DNA of 64,000 nt from positions 248,001-312,000 of the forward strand of contig JAYQSQ010000010.1 in NCBI GenBank assembly GCA_038146985.1, written 5' to 3'. This DNA comes from JADHLJ01 sp038146985. Its GTDB lineage: Bacteria > Pseudomonadota > Alphaproteobacteria > Thalassobaculales > Thalassobaculaceae. Below, one piece after another: positions 1-9,611 of this stretch. Positions within the stretch are counted from its first letter, which is position 1. The number at the start of each line of letters is the position of its first letter. Under the pieces are notes generated by a model that worked only from the letters and a program-made list of their open reading frames with translations, did not search any database and was not told the DNA's origin. The translations under genes and the position numbers were made by a program.

Positions 1-1290
1 TCGGGCCGGATCCTGCTGTATGGGCTCGGCGACGGCGAGGGGATCGACGCGCTGTGGTGCGAAAAGGCCGGCGGTACGATCGCGGCGGCACTGGCCGGGT
101 CCGGCGAGACCGAGGTGTCGGTCGCGGTGGAGGCCCGGGAGGGCGCCGGAACCGCCGATGACGTCAGGGCCGCCCATGTCGGGTACGGGGCGCTGCTGCG
201 CTCCTACCGGTTCGATCTATACCGCACGACCCTCAAGGACGAGGACAAGCCGACGCTTGCCAAGATGACGGTCCTGGCTCCCGGTCATGCCAAGGCGAAA
301 AAGCATTTCGCGGATCTGGAAGCGGTTGCGAACGGTGTCTTCCTGGCCCGGGATCTGGTCTCCGAGCCGCCGAATGTTCTGTATCCCGAGAGTTTTGCCA
401 AACGCCTGCAGGCGCTGAAGGCGGACGGCCTGAAGGTCGAGGTGCTGGGTGAGAAGGAGATGACCAAGCTCGGCATGGGCGCCCTGCTGGGGGTCGGCCA
501 GGGCTCGGCGCGGGAAAGCAAGCTCGTGGTGATGCGCTGGGACGGCGGCAAGCGGGGCGACAAGCCTATCGCCTTCGTCGGCAAGGGCGTGTGCTTCGAT
601 ACCGGCGGCATCTCGCTCAAGCCGGCGGCGGGCATGGAAGACATGAAGTGGGACATGGGCGGCTCCGCCGTGGTGGCCGGGCTGATGAAGGCGCTGGCCG
701 GCCGCAAGGCGAAGGTCAACGCCGTCGGCGTCGTCGGCCTGGTCGAGAACATGCCGGACGGCAATGCCCAGCGTCCGGGCGACGTGGTCACTTCGATGAG
801 CGGCCAGACCATCGAGATCATCAATACCGACGCGGAAGGCCGGCTGGTCCTGGCCGACGCGCTCTGGTACACGCTGAAGAAGTACAGCCCGAAATTCATG
901 ATCGACCTTGCCACCCTGACCGGCGCGATGATGGTGGCGCTCGGCCAGGTGAATTGCGGCTACTTCACCAATGACGATGAATTGGCGACCCGCATGGCCG
1001 ACGCCGCCAAGGCGGTGGGCGAGGGCGTTTGGCGGATGCCGCTCGGCGAGGAGTACAACAAGATGATGGACTCCGACATCGCCGATATGAAGAACGCCGG
1101 GCCCCGGTTCGGCGGCAGCATCACCGCCGCCTGCTTCCTGGAGCGTTTCGTGGAGAAATGCCCGTGGTCGCATATGGATATCGCCGGCATGGCCTGGTCG
1201 TCGAAGGACGCGCCGACGGTGCCCAAGGGCGGCACCGGCTGGGGCGTGCGCACGCTTGATGCGCTGGTGAAGAACCACTACGAGGGCTGA
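1..1290 (+). CDS. pepA: Leucyl aminopeptidase (M17), 5' end outside window
   Basis: Cytosolic di-metal aminopeptidase that removes N-terminal residues from peptides. The frame is open from base 1, so the gene enters from the left; 429 residues are visible and roughly 70 N-terminal residues of a usual ~500-residue M17 enzyme are missing. The M17 signature NTDAEGRL starts at base 823. A lysine/aspartate metal-site stretch (VGKGVCFDTGGISLK) lies around bases 574-620, followed by GGSA, and the C-terminal domain is complete to the stop. holC follows 37 bases downstream on the same strand, the common pepA-holC arrangement in alphaproteobacteria. An in-frame ATG at 115 exists but lies inside the linker region and is not the true start. 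Confidence 0.95.
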   Translation, partial: SGRILLYGLGDGEGIDALWCEKAGGTIAAALAGSGETEVSVAVEAREGAGTADDVRAAHVGYGALLRSYRFDLYRTTLKDEDKPTLAKMTVLAPGHAKAKKHFADLEAVANGVFLARDLVSEPPNVLYPESFAKRLQALKADGLKVEVLGEKEMTKLGMGALLGVGQGSARESKLVVMRWDGGKRGDKPIAFVGKGVCFDTGGISLKPAAGMEDMKWDMGGSAVVAGLMKALAGRKAKVNAVGVVGLVENMPDGNAQRPGDVVTSMSGQTIEIINTDAEGRLVLADALWYTLKKYSPKFMIDLATLTGAMMVALGQVNCGYFTNDDELATRMADAAKAVGEGVWRMPLGEEYNKMMDSDIADMKNAGPRFGGSITAACFLERFVEKCPWSHMDIAGMAWSSKDAPTVPKGGTGWGVRTLDALVKNHYEG

Positions 1291-1327
1291 CGGGGGGCGC
1301 CGTGCGCGGTTTCCCGATCGGGGAGCT

Positions 1328-1777
1328 ATGACGGAGATCAGCTTCTATCATCTGACCGTCCGGCCGCTCGAATGGGCGCTTCCGAAGCTGCTGGAGCGCA
1401 CGCTGGAAACCGGTGAGCGGGCGCTGGTCATGTTATCCAGCGAGGAGCGGGTCGAAGCTCTGAACGCGCATCTGTGGACCTATGACGCGAACTCCTGGTT
1501 GCCGCATGGAGCGGAAAAGGACGGCAATGCCGCGGATCAGCCGATCTGGCTGACCACGGGCGCCGAGAACGCCAACGGGGCGGGGTTCCTGTTCCTGGCG
1601 GACGGGGCGGTTCATGCCGGCGTCGCCGGTTTCAAGCGCGTCTTCGAACTGTTCGACGGCCGCGACGATGCCGCCGTCGCCGCCGCCCGGGACCGCTGGA
1701 AGGCGTACAAGGACGCCGGTCACACGCTGTCCTATTGGCAACAGGACGACCGGGGGCGCTGGAACAAGGCAGGGTAG
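1328..1777 (+). CDS. holC: DNA polymerase III chi subunit
   Basis: Accessory subunit of the clamp-loader complex that links the polymerase III holoenzyme to single-stranded-DNA-binding protein. The 149 residues begin MTEISFYHL and end with the family's terminal segment (YWQQDDRGRWNKAG), and the length is typical for HolC. The conserved middle (HLWTYDANSWLPHG, then DQPIWLTT) marks the P-loop-like fold without a nucleotide site. It lies directly after pepA and probably shares its transcript. Confidence 0.9.
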   Translation: MTEISFYHLTVRPLEWALPKLLERTLETGERALVMLSSEERVEALNAHLWTYDANSWLPHGAEKDGNAADQPIWLTTGAENANGAGFLFLADGAVHAGVAGFKRVFELFDGRDDAAVAAARDRWKAYKDAGHTLSYWQQDDRGRWNKAG

Positions 1778-1869
1778 GGGCAGCGGCGTTCATCGCCCCT
1801 TCGCGGGCGGTGACGCGATGGGATTGAGACGCTAAACTTCCCACGCAATCCGACAGCGGAGCCCCCTCG

Positions 1870-2937
1870 ATGCGCTTGCTTCTTCTGCCCGGCGACGGGA
1901 TCGGTCCGGAGATTTCCGAGGTGACCCGGCGCGTGGTCGAGGCGATCGACCGGCGGTTTTCGCTCGGCATCGAGATCGACCAGCGGGAGATCGGTTTTCC
2001 GGCCCTCGAGGCGCTCGGCACGACCCTGCCGATCGAGGTGATGGAGGCGGCATCCGAAGCCGACGGCGTGATCCTGGGGCCGGTCGACAGCGCGGCCTAT
2101 CCGCGCCCCGAGGAGGGCGGCATCAACCCGTCGGCGGCTTTCCGGCGCAATTTCGATCTCTACGCCAATATCAGGCCGGCCAAGGCACGTCCGGGGATTG
2201 AGGCGACGGCGCCGGATATCGACCTCATCCTGGTGCGTGAAAATACCGAGGGATTCTACGCCGACCGGACCATGTTCGCAGGAAGCGGCGAGTTCATGCC
2301 GACGCCGGATCTGGCCCTGGCTGTGCGTAAGATCACCCGCGACGGTTCCTACCGGATCGGCCACGCCGCCGCCGAGATCGCGGCCAACCGCCCGAGGCGC
2401 AAGCTGACGGTCGTTACCAAGTCGAACGTGCTGACCCTGTCCGACGGCCTGTTCCGGGACTGCTGCCTCGAAGCGGCCGAGGACTATCCGGGCGTCGAGG
2501 TCGAAGAGGTCCATGTCGACGCCATGGCCTCGCTGCTGGTGCGCACGCCGGCGGCCTTCGACGTGGTGGTGACGTCGAACATGTTCGGCGACATCCTCTC
2601 CAATCTGGCGAATGAGCTGGCCGGCGGTCTCGGGCTCGGCGCCTCGATCAATGCCGGCGACGGCCGGGCGATCGCTCAGGCCTCGCATGGCTCGGCGCCG
2701 GATATCGCGGGCAAGGACCGCGCCAATCCCTCGGCGCTGGTCGCCTCAACGGGCATGCTCTTGGACTGGCTCGGCGAGCAGTCGGACAGCAACGTGCTGC
2801 GCGAGGCGGCCCGGGTGATCGACGCGACCGTGGATTCCGCGCTCGGCGATCCGGCGACCCGCACCATCGACATGGGCGGCAAGCTCGGGACCAGGGCCTT
2901 CGGGGACGCCCTGGTCGCCGCTATCGAAAAAGGTTGA
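1870..2937 (+). CDS. Isocitrate/isopropylmalate dehydrogenase family enzyme
   Basis: NAD-dependent beta-decarboxylating dehydrogenase acting on a 2-hydroxy (di)carboxylate. The 355 residues start with the family's nucleotide-fold opening LLLPGDGIGPEI. They carry LVRENTEGFYADR (substrate arginine/tyrosine region) and the metal/substrate motif DVVVTSNMFGDILSN, then HGSAPDIAGKDRANPSA. Subgroup (leuB, tartrate or homoisocitrate dehydrogenase) cannot be fixed by eye. The absence of leuC/leuD neighbours and the coupling to an aldo/keto reductase four bases downstream make a catabolic role more likely than leucine synthesis. A second family member lies at 16632. Confidence 0.88.
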   Translation: MRLLLLPGDGIGPEISEVTRRVVEAIDRRFSLGIEIDQREIGFPALEALGTTLPIEVMEAASEADGVILGPVDSAAYPRPEEGGINPSAAFRRNFDLYANIRPAKARPGIEATAPDIDLILVRENTEGFYADRTMFAGSGEFMPTPDLALAVRKITRDGSYRIGHAAAEIAANRPRRKLTVVTKSNVLTLSDGLFRDCCLEAAEDYPGVEVEEVHVDAMASLLVRTPAAFDVVVTSNMFGDILSNLANELAGGLGLGASINAGDGRAIAQASHGSAPDIAGKDRANPSALVASTGMLLDWLGEQSDSNVLREAARVIDATVDSALGDPATRTIDMGGKLGTRAFGDALVAAIEKG

Positions 2938-2941
2938 GCCT

Positions 2942-3775
2942 ATGAAGACCATTACCCTTCCCTGCGGCGAGACCGTGCCGGCCATGGGGCTCGGCACCTG
3001 GCACATGGGCGAGCGGATCGGCGATCCCGCCGCCGAGGCGAGAGCGCTCTCCCGGGGGCTGGATCTCGGCATCACCGTGATCGACACGGCGGAGATGTAC
3101 GGGCGCGGCGGGGCGGAACGCGTGGTCGCGAAGGCCATAGAGGGCCGGCGCGAGGAGGTGTTCCTGGTCTCCAAGGTGCTGCCCCACAATGCCAGTGCCA
3201 AGGGAACTATTGAGGCCTGCGAGAAAAGCCTGACCCGCATGGGTGTCGAGACCATTGATCTCTACCTGCTGCATTGGCCGGGGCGGTATCCGCTGGCCGA
3301 CACCGTCGGCGCGTTCCGCGCGCTGCAACGCGACGGCAAGATCCGTCACTGGGGCGTCAGCAATTTCGACGCCGACGAGATGGACGCGCTCTGGAAGGTC
3401 CCGGGCGGCGACGGCTGCCAGATCAACCAGGTGCTCTACAATCTTTCCCGGCGCGGGGTCGAATGGGACCTCCTGCCCTGGTCGCGGGAGCATGCCATGC
3501 CCATCATGGCCTACTCGCCGCTGGAACAGGGGCGGCTGCTGAACAACAAGACCCTGGCCGAGGTCGCGGCCCGGCACGGGGTGACGCCGGCCCAGGTCGC
3601 GCTGGCCTGGACCTTGCGGGAAGACGGGGTGATGACCATTCCCAAGGCGAGTGGCCTAGATCACGTCGCGGAAAACCGGGCGGCCTGGGACCTCGCTTTG
3701 GATCCTGCGGACCTGGCGGCGCTCGACAAGGCTTTTCCGCCGCCCACCGGCAAGCGCTCCCTCGCTATTCTCTAG
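2942..3775 (+). CDS. Aldo/keto reductase
   Basis: NADPH-dependent carbonyl reductase with a TIM-barrel fold, 277 residues, near the usual length. The catalytic tetrad context is visible: IDTAEMYG (Asp and Tyr), VSKVLP (Lys) and YLLHWPG (His). The C-terminal coenzyme-binding segment MTIPKASG is present. It starts four bases after the preceding dehydrogenase stop, so the two are almost certainly co-transcribed and may act on the same hydroxyacid or sugar-derived substrate (inference). A second, more distant paralogue lies at 10018. Confidence 0.9.
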   Translation: MKTITLPCGETVPAMGLGTWHMGERIGDPAAEARALSRGLDLGITVIDTAEMYGRGGAERVVAKAIEGRREEVFLVSKVLPHNASAKGTIEACEKSLTRMGVETIDLYLLHWPGRYPLADTVGAFRALQRDGKIRHWGVSNFDADEMDALWKVPGGDGCQINQVLYNLSRRGVEWDLLPWSREHAMPIMAYSPLEQGRLLNNKTLAEVAARHGVTPAQVALAWTLREDGVMTIPKASGLDHVAENRAAWDLALDPADLAALDKAFPPPTGKRSLAIL

Positions 3776-3817
3776 ATTTCGCGCTATCATCGGCGCGGGA
3801 GAATCGGGAGACTACGC

Positions 3818-4348
3818 ATGCGGTATACTGGACTTGTCCTGGCCGCCGTCTGTCTGTTCGTTCTGAGCTTGGCGAGCGGTCGTACGGCGGTGGCGCAGCA
3901 GGAAATTGTCGGGCTCGCCCGCGCGGTATCAGGGGATACCGTCCGGATCAAAAGCATCGACGACGGAAAAACCCACGACATCCGCCTGTTCGGCGTAATG
4001 GCCCCGGACCGCCGACAGCATTGCGAGACCCGCAACGGCGAGTCGGTCAATTGCGGCTACGAATCCTTCGACGCGCTGGACACCCTGATCAAGGGCAAGC
4101 GGATGACCTGTGTCGATTTCGACAAGGACAAAAGCGGACATGTGACCGGCACCTGCTATCTCGGCGATAAGATCTTGAATTCGATGATCATCCGCGACGG
4201 ATGGGCGCTGTCCTACGTGGAGGAGAGCCGTGATTTCCTCGGACTGGAGGAACGGGCGAAAGAAAGCGGCAAGGGCATCTGGATCTACCGGTTTCAGAAA
4301 CCTTGGATCTGGCGTTCCGAACAGGAAAAGGCCCAGAAAGGCAGCTAG
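3818..4348 (+). CDS. Secreted thermonuclease-like (SNase) protein
   Basis: The 176 residues open with a hydrophobic signal peptide (to about residue 27, ending TAVAQQ), followed by one staphylococcal-nuclease-type OB domain. RLFGVMAPDRRQHC corresponds to the first active-site loop and the end (ERAKESGKGIWIYRF, then PWIWR) is the typical SNase closing segment. Cysteines at the expected paired positions suggest a periplasmic, disulfide-stabilised protein. Nuclease activity is not certain, because many alphaproteobacterial members of this family lack part of the catalytic set. Confidence 0.82.
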   Translation: MRYTGLVLAAVCLFVLSLASGRTAVAQQEIVGLARAVSGDTVRIKSIDDGKTHDIRLFGVMAPDRRQHCETRNGESVNCGYESFDALDTLIKGKRMTCVDFDKDKSGHVTGTCYLGDKILNSMIIRDGWALSYVEESRDFLGLEERAKESGKGIWIYRFQKPWIWRSEQEKAQKGS

Positions 4349-4487
4349 CGCAGGTTATTGGGAGAGAAATTAAAGCGAAATTTAGAATCAGTTTTCATTA
4401 TTAATGTCTTTCTAGATATCCCTTGAAAATTTTCCGCGAATCATCAAATCTGACATGATCGATGCAACCCATCATGGGAGTCACGTC

Positions 4488-4799
4488 ATGTCGGCGACCC
4501 TCGAACGGAAATGTCTCGAGATTCTCGGCGAGGCGGTAAATCGAACTGTCGGCAGCGGTTTTGTGCATGCGGCCATCGCCAAGGCGGCGGCGTCGCTTAC
4601 GATCAAGGATCGCGAAAAAGCCGGCAAGGCCTTCAGGCTCCTCAGTGCCAAGGAAACCCGCAAGGTGCAATCCAGGGCTCTCGAGGATGCGGAGCTTCTG
4701 CGGGAACACGGGGAGATTCCCGATCCCATGCTCGGATCGATGGGCAACCCGGCCTATGCCCAGATCCGGCATTCGGCGCGCAAGCTGGGGAACGTCTGA
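4488..4799 (+). CDS. Small unknown protein
   Basis: No family recognised. The start at 4488 is chosen because GGGAG lies seven bases upstream; an in-frame ATG at 4455 has no ribosome-binding site. The 103-residue product is charged and probably all-helical (ATLERKCLEILGEAV at the N-terminus, REKAGKAFRLLSAKE mid-protein), with no membrane segment or signal peptide. It sits in a low-GC gap downstream of the nuclease gene and converges with the Ldh gene. Confidence 0.55.
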   Translation: MSATLERKCLEILGEAVNRTVGSGFVHAAIAKAAASLTIKDREKAGKAFRLLSAKETRKVQSRALEDAELLREHGEIPDPMLGSMGNPAYAQIRHSARKLGNV

Positions 4800-4819
4800 G
4801 GTTTCGGGCTGGGCGTCGA

Positions 4820-5962
4820 CTAAGGCTTGCCGCCGAGAATGCCTTCGATCTCGCTCTCGTTCATGCCGGCGTTTCGGGCCGTGTCGACGATATCCGACCA
4901 GGCCTCGCCGGCAAGCGGCAGGCCGGAGACGAGCCGGGCGGCCATGACCTGTTTTTCCTTCTCTCCCGGGATCAGCACCTGACCGCCCGGTTCGGTCGGC
5001 CGCGAGCTTTTGAGGAAAGCCACATAGGCGCGTACCTCGGAGACGAAACTGTCGTCCGAATGTCCGAACGCTTCCGGTGACAGATAGATCGAAAACATGC
5101 CGTTACAAAACCGGCGCTTGGGCTCGTCCAGCGTGCCGGCGCAGCCGGAACCGGTGAGGGCGCCGGCCATCATCTCCATCAGGAAATTGAGGCCCGATCC
5201 CTTGTGATCGCCGAAGGCCCGGAGCGCCCCCGGGCCCTTGTTCGGGTCCGGGAACTGGCCCTGCGGAACATCACCGTAAAGCGGGCGCGGATCCCCGGTG
5301 ATCTCGCCGTCCCCGGTGACGATCGCGTCGTCCGGCAGCGGCTTGCCGCCCTTCAGCGCCACCAGCGCCTTGCCTTCGGCCACCACCGAGGTCGCCATGT
5401 CGAGAATGATCGGGTCCTCGCCACCGCTCATCGGAATGCCCGCGCAGAACGGCGAGGTGCTCATCCGCCGCTCGATGCCGCCATAGGGCGCGACGATCAG
5501 GCTGCCGCGCACATTCACCATATGGATCGAAACTAGGCCCTGGGCTGCCGCCCGCTCCGCCCAGTCACCGATCCGGCCCAGATGGCCGGCGTTCTGCAGC
5601 GCGGTGATCGCGATCCCGGTCTTCGACGCCTTGGCGATGCCGATATCCACCGTCTGCTCGCCGACGGTCTGGCCGAAGCCGTACTTGCCGTCTATGACCG
5701 CCAGCATGTCGTTCTCGAGCTTCACGTCGACGGTGACATCCGGAATCTGCCTGCCTTCCTTCAGATAGTCGACATAGCGCGGTACCCGGATGACGCCATG
5801 GCTGTCGTGGCCGCGCAGATTGGCGCCCGATAGGCGCATGGCGATGCGGTCTCCCTCGGCCCTTGAGCTGCCGTGGCGGGTGAAGGTCTCGGAGACCAGT
5901 GCTTTCAGCGGCTCGACCTGGACCAGGACCGAGCCGTCGGCTTGGCGGTTAACGGCGGGCAT
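4820..5962 (-). CDS. Ldh family malate/lactate/sulfolactate-type dehydrogenase
   Basis: NAD(P)-dependent oxidoreductase of the Ldh_2 family (malate, L-lactate, ureidoglycolate or sulfolactate dehydrogenases), which has its own fold and no Rossmann domain. The 380 residues show the family's opening (AEGDRIAMRLSGANLRGHDS, with His), the NAD-binding/catalytic centre around QNAGHLGRIGDWAERA and FGDHKGSGLNFLMEMM. Substrate cannot be told from sequence. It is the last gene of a minus-strand run of RraA-like, hydroxyacid dehydrogenase and HpcH aldolase genes, so it probably oxidises the hydroxyacid side of the same pathway (inference). Confidence 0.87.
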   Translation of the reverse strand: MPAVNRQADGSVLVQVEPLKALVSETFTRHGSSRAEGDRIAMRLSGANLRGHDSHGVIRVPRYVDYLKEGRQIPDVTVDVKLENDMLAVIDGKYGFGQTVGEQTVDIGIAKASKTGIAITALQNAGHLGRIGDWAERAAAQGLVSIHMVNVRGSLIVAPYGGIERRMSTSPFCAGIPMSGGEDPIILDMATSVVAEGKALVALKGGKPLPDDAIVTGDGEITGDPRPLYGDVPQGQFPDPNKGPGALRAFGDHKGSGLNFLMEMMAGALTGSGCAGTLDEPKRRFCNGMFSIYLSPEAFGHSDDSFVSEVRAYVAFLKSSRPTEPGGQVLIPGEKEKQVMAARLVSGLPLAGEAWSDIVDTARNAGMNESEIEGILGGKP

Positions 5963-5978
5963 GCGGCGTTTCCCGGTG

Positions 5979-6733
5979 TCAGGACCTGACCTCGGACACC
6001 TGACTGGAAACGATCTGAGTCAGGAGCCGAACGTCGTTGGAGAGCGAGGCGAAATCGAAGCCGCAGGCGTACATCTCTTTGATGTAGGCAGGGGTCATGC
6101 AATGCAGGCCGGCCTTGATGCCCGCCTTCTTTGCCACCTTCAGGACATGCTGGATCGCGTCATAGACCTTGCCGGGCTTGCGGTCGAGGCCGGGGCCCTC
6201 GCCCATGGTGATGGCGAGATCGCTGGGTCCGACATAGATCCCGGTAAGGCCCGGGGTGCTGCAGATCGCCTCGGCATTGGCGACGGCTTCCTCGGTCTCG
6301 ATCATCGCCAGCGAGACTATCTGCTTGTTCGCCTGGTTGTGATAGTCGGGATAGATGATGCTGGCGCGCACCGGACCGGAACTGCGGTATCCGTCGGGTG
6401 AATAGCGGGTAGCGCCGACAAAGGCCTCGGCCTCGGCGCGGCTGTTGATCATCGGGCAGATGATGCCCATGGCGCCGGCATCCAGCAGCTTCATGATGAT
6501 CCCGGCCTCGAGCCACGGCACGCGGCACAGCATGGTCGCGTCGCCGGCGCTCATCGCCTGCATCATCGGCACGGCGATCGAATAGTCGGTCAGGCCGTGC
6601 TGGAGGTCGATGGTGATGGAATCGAAATCCTGCTTGGACATGATCTCGGCCGAGAACGTGCTCGGTATCCCGAGCCAGCCGTTGAGGGCCGTTTGCCGGC
6701 GGCCCAGGTCTCGCGAAGGCGGTTCTTCGGGGT
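5979..6733 (-). pseudogene. HpcH/HpaI aldolase, frameshifted at its N-terminus
   Basis: Class II pyruvate-dependent aldolase of the HpcH/HpaI (2-keto-3-deoxy-sugar-acid aldolase) type. ALNGWLGIPSTFSAE, the metal/substrate region FDSITIDLQHG and TGIYVGPSDLA are visible, and the body is intact to the stop. The conserved first ~15 residues (KNRLRETWAAGK) are in a different frame. One A is missing from the run complementary to 6692-6694 (GGCAAACGG where GGCAAAACGG would restore the frame), and the start-codon position reads ACC. A shorter in-frame product could still be made from another start. This is either an indel error in the sequence or a recent mutation. Confidence 0.78.
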
Positions 6734-6747
6734 TTCTCCCGGAAATT

Positions 6748-7736
6748 CTAAGTTTTAGGTTTGAGCACGTGGCTATTGACCACGCAGTCCGGATCGGGGC
6801 GGCTGTCGAAGACACGCAGCACATTGTCGACGGTTTGCGTCGCCATGCGCTCCATGGACTCCACCGTGACGCCGGGCGATATGCGGGGCCAGGATCAGTT
6901 TCTGGGGCGAGATCGTGAACAGCGGATGATCCGCCGAAGAAGGCTCGTCCTCCAGCACGTCGAGGCCGGCGGAGCGGATCTCGCCGGTGGTGAGCGCCTT
7001 ATAGAGCGCGGTCTCGTCGATGATGCCGCCGCGCGCACAGTTGACGATGATCGCCGAGGATTCATCGCCTTGAACTGGGCGTCGGAGAACATGTTGGTGG
7101 TCTCCGCCGCCTCAGCAATGCACCGCCACCGCGTCCATGTCGCCCAGCACGGCATTGTAGTCCGACACCGGCTGAGCCGCCGGCGCGGATGACCGCGCGT
7201 CCACATAGGGATCGTAGGCGAAGACCTTCATGTCGAAACCGTTCGCCCGTTTCGCCACCCGGCTGCCGATGCGACCGAAGCCGATGATCAGCAGGTTCTT
7301 GCCGTCGAGATCCATGCCACGCACCGGATAGCGCTCGGTCCAATTGTCCTTGCGGGCGATGGGTCGTAGAAATTCACTTCCTTGGCGAGATGCAGCAGGA
7401 AGGCCATCGCCTGCTCCGCCACCGAGACCATGTTGGAATGGATGGCGATGCAGAGCGGCACGCCGCGCCGGTTGAGCTCGTTCAGATCGACCGCGTCATA
7501 GCCGACGCCGTGGCGCGAGACCACCATCAGGTCCGGTGCCTGGTCCATGATCTTCTTGGTGATCCTGGCGCCGCGCACGGTCATGCCGTGAATGTCCTTG
7601 GCGGCGGTCGCGATCTCGGCCTCGTCGAGGGAATTGACCACGACGATCTCCACATCGTCGCGGGCCTCCAGCATCGCCATGCCCGAGGGATGCAGATCCT
7701 GGATGACCAGACGCGCTTGTTGGGAGCGGTGTTCAT
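6748..7736 (-). pseudogene. D-isomer-specific 2-hydroxyacid dehydrogenase, multiply frameshifted
   Basis: Rossmann-fold NAD-dependent 2-hydroxyacid dehydrogenase (phosphoglycerate/hydroxypyruvate/lactate type). Pieces occur in order on different minus frames. The N-terminus starts at ATG 7736 (MNTAPNKRV), and VSRHGVGYDAVDLNELN and HSNMVSVAEQAMAFLLHLA follow at 7390-7620. The nucleotide motif IIGFGRIGSRVAKRA lies at 7245-7300, and LILAPHIA plus the end HVLKPKT and TAG lie at 6748-6890. The total of 989 bases fits the usual ~330 residues. At least five frame changes are needed; the first is one missing base near 7710. It ends 15 bases before the aldolase remnant and belongs to the same operon. 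Confidence 0.8.
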
Positions 7737-7745
7737 CGGCTTTTC

Positions 7746-8452
7746 TCAGTGGATCTCGGCCGAGTCGGCCATGGCTTTCTTCAGGATCTCGACATTGAAG
7801 CCGGGTGCCCGGGCGACATTGAGGATCACCGCCTCGCGCCGGCCCAGCAGGTCGATGGCATCCGGCAGCCGCTTCACGCAGTCATGCGGCACCACCACGG
7901 CGCCGTGCTGGTCGGCATGGATGATGTCGTTCGGCTTTACCGCCATGCCGAAGATGTTCACCTCGCACTCGATCGCCACCAGATGCACCCAGGCGTGGCT
8001 CGGCGCGACCTTGCCGCCCAGAAGCTGAAAGCCGGGCGCGCAGGCGTCGATATCCCGGAACGAGCCGTTGGTGACCACGCCAAGGCAGCCGAGGCCCTGT
8101 GGATCGCGGTGTTGACCTCGCCCCAGAAGGCGCCGAAGCCGGGGATCGGATCCAGGTCCTGGATCACGCTGATCGACGGTGCCGGGTCGGCGGCGATGGT
8201 CTCGTAGTACCGGGCGCGCATGGCACGGATATCCGCGGGCGACCCCTCGGCGGGGGTCATCGCCCGGATCATCGCGGTGCGGGCATAGCCGACGATCGGC
8301 TTCAGCGAGGGATCGAAGCAGCGCATGTTCTCGACGGTGAAGCTCTTGACCCGATACTCGGCGCTCAGATGCTCAAGGCCGTTGCAGATGGTCGGCGTGT
8401 CCCATTCGGCGAGCTTCTCGAGATCGGCCGGTGTCAGTTTCGCGTCACCCAT
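7746..8452 (-). pseudogene. RraA-family aldolase-like protein, one frameshift
   Basis: Member of the RraA/HMG-aldolase family (4-hydroxy-4-methyl-2-oxoglutarate and oxaloacetate-type lyases; the RNase E inhibitor RraA shares the fold). The first part (8452 to about 8095) has WDTPTICNGLE and GYARTAMI. The second part, in another frame, has VTNGSFRDI, NIFGMAVKPNDIIHADQHG and VVVP, which is the family's typical metal/substrate end. One C is missing from the minus-strand run at 8093-8094 (AGGGCCTCGG where AGGGCCCTCGG restores the frame). It is the first gene of the minus-strand catabolic run ending at 4820. Confidence 0.8.
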
Positions 8453-8610
8453 GGACTGGGTCCCCCTCGGAGTTGGTTGTTTGGCGGTTCCATGCGGAAT
8501 TGGCGCGACTTTAGCAAGCCCGCCGCCGGAACCGTTAGAGATCTTGCCGAGGCGCTGGTCAAATCACGGCTCCGATGCTTGATTGGCCCTTGCCGATCAC
8601 GGAGCCGTCC

Positions 8611-9543
8611 ATGTCCCCCGATCCCCTTGATATCGTCTGCCTCGGCGAGCCCATGGTCGAGTTCACCCGGATCGACGATCCCGAGGGCCGTCCGGTCTAT
8701 TTGCAGGGCTTTGGCGGGGATACCTCGAACTGCGCCATCGCGGCGGCGCGCCAGGGCGCGCGGGTCGGCTATATCACCGCGCTGGGCGCCGACCGGTTCG
8801 GCGACATGTACACGGATCTCTGGCGCGCCGAAGGGATCGACGTGTCGGGCGTTGCCCGCGACCCGCAGGCGCCGACGGCGGCCTATTTCATTCAGCCGGT
8901 GCCGGAAGGCCGCGACTTCACCTATTACCGCAAGGGTTCGGCGGCGAGCCGGATGACGCCGGAGAGACTACCCACCGGAGTGATCGAACGGGCCAAATAT
9001 CTGGAGGTCTCGGCGATCAGCCAGGCGATCAGCGCGAGCGCCCGCGCCACCGTTGACCGCGCCATCGACATCGCCAAGGCGGCGGGCGTGATGGTGGCCT
9101 ACGATACCAACCTGCGCCTCAATCTCTGGGAACTGGAGACCGCGCGGGAGGTGATCCACGCGACGGCCCGGCGCGCGGACATTCTGTTGCCCAGCCTGGA
9201 CGAGGCGCGTTTGCTCTCGCGGCGCGAGGAGGCCGGCGCGGTCCTGGATTTCTACCGGGAGCTTTGCCCCGGCATTCTGGCGCTCAAATGCGGCGAGGCG
9301 GGCGCGGTGATCGATACCGGCGGCGCGCGCCGTAGCTTTTCGCCGCCCGAGGTGGCGGTTGTCGATACCAGCGGCGCCGGCGATACCTTCGTCGGAAGCT
9401 TTCTCGCCCGCCTTTCGGCCGGCGACGACCCCTTCGCCGCGGCGGGATACGGCGTCGCGGCGGCGTCGCTGTCAACCCGGGGCTACGGCGCCATCGGCCC
9501 GATCCCGAAAGCGGCGGAGGTGCTCTCGGCATTGAAGGGTTGA
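8611..9543 (+). CDS. PfkB-family sugar kinase, 2-keto-3-deoxygluconate kinase-like
   Basis: Ribokinase-fold kinase that phosphorylates a sugar or sugar acid with ATP. The two family signatures are visible: GFGGDTSNCAIAAARQG near the N-terminus and DTSGAGDTFVGSF near the C-terminus with the catalytic Asp. The start at 8611 (MSPDPLDIVCLGEPM) is preceded by GGAG; an in-frame ATG at 8575 is less likely. It runs divergently from the RraA/dehydrogenase/aldolase operon. An HpcH-type aldolase and a KDG-type kinase together suggest sugar-acid breakdown, but the specificity is inference. Confidence 0.88.
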   Translation: MSPDPLDIVCLGEPMVEFTRIDDPEGRPVYLQGFGGDTSNCAIAAARQGARVGYITALGADRFGDMYTDLWRAEGIDVSGVARDPQAPTAAYFIQPVPEGRDFTYYRKGSAASRMTPERLPTGVIERAKYLEVSAISQAISASARATVDRAIDIAKAAGVMVAYDTNLRLNLWELETAREVIHATARRADILLPSLDEARLLSRREEAGAVLDFYRELCPGILALKCGEAGAVIDTGGARRSFSPPEVAVVDTSGAGDTFVGSFLARLSAGDDPFAAAGYGVAAASLSTRGYGAIGPIPKAAEVLSALKG

Positions 9544-9611
9544 CGCCCGGTCGGCTTGCGCGATGGCGATTGTGCGCCCATCATCCGCACCGGTACGAGG
9601 AGGGCAGGGCC

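Noticed and set aside
5979..8452. Programmed ribosomal frameshifting as an explanation for the broken genes
   Set aside because: The breaks occur in many unrelated families, in different directions and mostly without a slippery heptamer; a shared programme is implausible.
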